DNA of 6,662 nt from Lachnospiraceae bacterium UBA7598 (GTDB lineage: Bacteria > Bacillota > Clostridia > Lachnospirales > Lachnospiraceae). The stretch spans positions 3,934-10,595 of the forward strand of contig DLQV01000201.1 in the NCBI GenBank assembly GCA_002474415.1, written 5' to 3'. Under the pieces are notes generated by a model. The model was not told the origin of the DNA, ran no database searches, and saw nothing but the letters and a program-made list of their open reading frames with translations. Positions 4,422 through 6,662 of this stretch are shown in pieces (within the stretch, counting starts at the first letter, position 1; every line of letters begins with the position of its first letter). Both the position numbers and the translations under genes were made by a program.

Positions 4422-6662
4422 TTGCTGTTCTCCTCCTTCAAAATCTTCATCAGTTCTTCCGAACTCAGTTTTCCCAAAACGGACTTCTTTTTCATTTCTT
4501 CATGAAAATATTCTACGATCAACAAATATAAAATCAGTGCAAGCAAAGAAACAATCCACAAAATCAGATAGACCAGTTTGGATTCCAGACTAAACATCAA
4601 AATCAAAAATACGAGTGGAATGACCATCATACAAATAAATCCGGCGCGTACCATGATCGGATAATATTTTTCAAACGCAAGTGTTTTCTCCGCTAATTTT
4701 TCTCTCCACGCATCGTCCTTCATAATCACCTGCATAATCCGCTGCAGTTGTGGATTATCTCTGCCCTTGGAATCCGTCTCACAGATCATCAGATCCGTTT
4801 CTGCAAGTCTGACATCAAACAGATGATTCAGATTCATCAGAAGTGGCCGGAGTACAAGCCCGATAAACAATGCGACCAGTAAAAATACCAGCAGTTTTCC
4901 CAGACTGCTTCTATAGGTATGATGATAATATCCGGCAATACATTCCCTCATTGCACTGATTGAATAAGAAAATGGAAGCAGCGGATGCAGTTTCTGGAAA
5001 AATTCCGGCATCATTTCAATCGGATATGTTCCGGAAGAACCCGGAATCTGTAAAATTACCAGAAGAACCGCCAGTGCTTTTCCCATGTGTTTAAACGTCG
5101 ATGCCAGTGCAAAGATCAGATTCACATAGACAAAGGAAGTTAACATTCCGGCAAGAATAAATTTTACCGGATGCAGACACTGTACTTTCAGCAGAATAAT
5201 ATCTCCCGCACATACGATAGCTCCCTGGATCAGTCCTATGATAAGAAACAGCAGAATACGCCCGAAATACGCACTTGTCGGTGTAAAATCCGGCACCTCT
5301 TTGTCCCGGTCTACTTCCTGTTTTAAAATAGAAACCAGAATCAGTCCACCTACCCAGAGTGCCAGGTTTGTATAAAACGGAGTCATTCCTGTTCCGTAAT
5401 TTTCCACTTCATACAAAACATCAGTTTTTATATTTACCGGAGAAGACATAAAATTGGAAATGTCTTTGGCATCAATCTTTTCCAGTGACAGGATATTCTG
5501 ATACATATCTGAATTCTGCAATGTCTGCAGATCCGTGACAATTTTCTCCAGTTTCTGATCCACCTGTCCCATGACATCGCTCGTCTGTGTAAGTACTTTG
5601 GAGCTGCTGTGCAATGCAGATTTTAACTGTTCCAACAGATCTCTCATCTGTTTTGTCATGGATGTTATGCTATGTAATGTTGTTGACAGATCCCCGCTTA
5701 CATTTGCCAGTCCTTCCAGTGACTGGTCCAGCTGCGGGTAAATATTTTTGCTGAAATCGATCCTGCTGTCCTGAAAACTCTCACGGTTATCCTCTGCAAG
5801 CGTTTCCAGTGAACTTCTCGTATCTTTGGAATTCTTTAATACTTTCCGCATACTGGTATTTGCACTTTTCAATGAATTTACCATTTTCTGCGCAGAAATG
5901 CTCTGCGTCTGCATCTGTGAGATTTCCTGTCCGATAGATGCTGATAACTGTGTATCTTTTCCAAGATTCTGATTTAACTTTTCCAGATCTTTAAGAAGTT
6001 GGGCATTTTTCTCATTGATCCGGGTGATCGTATCGAGACTGTCCCCAACCGCAAGATTTGCCTTATCTGCCTTTATCTCAAACTTATTCAGACTTTTCGA
6101 AGCCGAGGATGAAACTTCATCCAGGAAAACTTCCCCGCCGGTCAGCCCATTGGAGAACTGTTTATAAAATTTTCCAAGTGCCGTCTGACTTTTTTCCAGC
6201 AATGCGGAAGTTTCTTTTAAAGAAGAAGAGCTGTCCTTTGCCGCCTCATCCACCTGATCCAAAGACTCCTTGATTTCTTTGATCTGTGCATCGGATTTAT
6301 CTACTTTTTTCTGAAATTCTTTTACCAGCTTCTGATAATCCGTTAAATTATTCTGAACTTCGGTAATGGCAGATGTCAGTTCCGACTGTGTATCGTCCAG
6401 CCCTCCGGTAATACTGTCTGCGGAAGACTTTACAATTTCGGATACTGCCGAAGATGCCGTGGCGGAAAATGTGTCGTTGATCTGCTGCTGCACCGTTGTC
6501 GCACCGGTATCCGTAATCTTCGGCGCAATAGCATTTTTCTTTTCATTGACATAATAGTCCGGCTTCGGGCGTTTCAGGTTTCCGGAGAGAATACTTACCA
6601 GAGAACTGCTGAAATTCTCCGGAATAACGATTGCCGCATAGTAATCTCCTGCTTGCACACCT
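4418..6662 (-). CDS. YhgE/Pip domain membrane protein with extra C-terminal membrane module (N-terminus cut by window edge)
   Basis: The frame is open at the window edge (first full codons encode Gly-Val-Gln-Ala-Gly-Asp-Tyr-Tyr). The Val codon is a GTG but not the start: comparison with the downstream paralogue shows about 100 residues missing, including the first membrane helix, so the full protein would be near 850 residues. Numbered from that Val (747 residues visible with the leading Gly), the N-terminal domain remnant has YYAAIV (6-11) and KNAIAPKITDTGAT (41-54). A polar helical stalk rich in Ser, Lys, Leu and Gln spans about 78-405. The C-terminal domain has ENYGTGMTPFY (419-429), GSSGTYPIE (540-548) and PLLPF (559-563), with membrane helices near 430-446, 463-487, 497-520, 526-541 and 586-604. 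Unlike its partner it continues from about 623 with a charged segment and two strong membrane helices (about 667-690 and 694-717), ending in a charged cytoplasmic-type tail. The two proteins probably work together in the envelope; the substrate is unknown. Confidence 0.92.
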   Translation of the reverse strand, partial: GVQAGDYYAAIVIPENFSSSLVSILSGNLKRPKPDYYVNEKKNAIAPKITDTGATTVQQQINDTFSATASSAVSEIVKSSADSITGGLDDTQSELTSAITEVQNNLTDYQKLVKEFQKKVDKSDAQIKEIKESLDQVDEAAKDSSSSLKETSALLEKSQTALGKFYKQFSNGLTGGEVFLDEVSSSASKSLNKFEIKADKANLAVGDSLDTITRINEKNAQLLKDLEKLNQNLGKDTQLSASIGQEISQMQTQSISAQKMVNSLKSANTSMRKVLKNSKDTRSSLETLAEDNRESFQDSRIDFSKNIYPQLDQSLEGLANVSGDLSTTLHSITSMTKQMRDLLEQLKSALHSSSKVLTQTSDVMGQVDQKLEKIVTDLQTLQNSDMYQNILSLEKIDAKDISNFMSSPVNIKTDVLYEVENYGTGMTPFYTNLALWVGGLILVSILKQEVDRDKEVPDFTPTSAYFGRILLFLIIGLIQGAIVCAGDIILLKVQCLHPVKFILAGMLTSFVYVNLIFALASTFKHMGKALAVLLVILQIPGSSGTYPIEMMPEFFQKLHPLLPFSYSISAMRECIAGYYHHTYRSSLGKLLVFLLVALFIGLVLRPLLMNLNHLFDVRLAETDLMICETDSKGRDNPQLQRIMQVIMKDDAWREKLAEKTLAFEKYYPIMVRAGFICMMVIPLVFLILMFSLESKLVYLILWIVSLLALILYLLIVEYFHEEMKKKSVLGKLSSEELMKILKEENSK
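4432..4438 (-). promoter_or_regulatory. Ribosome binding site of the downstream YhgE/Pip gene, inside the upstream gene
   Basis: AAGGAGG ends 10 bases before the ATG at 4421 and encodes part of the last residues (LKEENSK) of the upstream protein. With the ATGA overlap at 4418-4421 this predicts translational coupling of the two genes. Confidence 0.82.

Noticed and set aside
4135..4593. Plus-strand 152-codon frame across the junction of the two YhgE/Pip genes.
   Set aside because: It is antisense to two well-supported coding regions and spans their ATGA overlap; the product is of low complexity and matches nothing I know.
6656..6658. GTG as start of the upstream YhgE/Pip protein.
   Set aside because: The in-frame codon before it encodes the Gly that aligns with the paralogue's EGVKSGQYYAA segment, and starting here would remove the first membrane helix and half of the N-terminal domain. 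The gene simply runs off the window.
2235..6662. Reading the YhgE/Pip pair as a phage-defence or type VII secretion locus.
   Set aside because: Family members act as phage receptors or, as EsaA, in type VII secretion. No WXG100, EssB, EssC or other secretion gene is present here, and no nuclease or defence effector. The family name alone does not support the claim.

Overview
This window reads as a piece of a low-to-moderate GC Gram-positive (Firmicutes) chromosome. A Clostridia, Lachnospiraceae-like gut anaerobe is my best guess. The reasons are strong AGGAGG ribosome sites, a TTG start, an oligo-1,6-glucosidase of Bacillus/Clostridia type, a PadR regulator, and large YhgE/Pip membrane proteins of a kind found in Gram-positives. 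The genus cannot be settled from the sequence alone. All four genes lie on the minus strand, so transcription runs from high to low coordinates. There is no sign of rRNA, tRNA, CRISPR or mobile elements.

Right side (about 2235-6662): two tandem YhgE/Pip-family membrane proteins. The upstream one (4418 to beyond 6662) lacks about its first 100 residues because the window ends. The downstream one (2235-4421) is complete. Their reading frames overlap in an ATGA, and the ribosome site of the second lies inside the last codons of the first, so they are very probably co-transcribed and translationally coupled. Both share one layout: an N-terminal membrane/extracytoplasmic domain, a long polar helical stalk of about 325 residues, and a multi-pass C-terminal domain. 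The stalks differ in sequence but are almost equal in length. The upstream protein carries an extra C-terminal segment of about 125 residues with two more membrane helices, starting just where its partner ends.

Middle (442-2234): a gap of about 116 bases holds a candidate -10 box and a small dyad. It is followed by a GH13 oligo-1,6-glucosidase (malL-like), whose real start is a TTG at 2118 rather than the upstream GTG at 2142. This cytoplasmic enzyme would release glucose from imported isomalto-oligosaccharides. A strong Rho-independent terminator (377-420) closes the unit.

Left side (1-350): a PadR-family regulator, cut off at its C-terminus by the window edge. It has its own sigma-A-type promoter, whose -10 region sits in an imperfect AT-rich palindrome that could be an autoregulatory operator.

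No sequence evidence shows that the glucosidase works with the YhgE/Pip pair; they may simply be neighbours. The least explained items are the coupled YhgE/Pip pair with matched stalks and the extra C-terminal membrane module.
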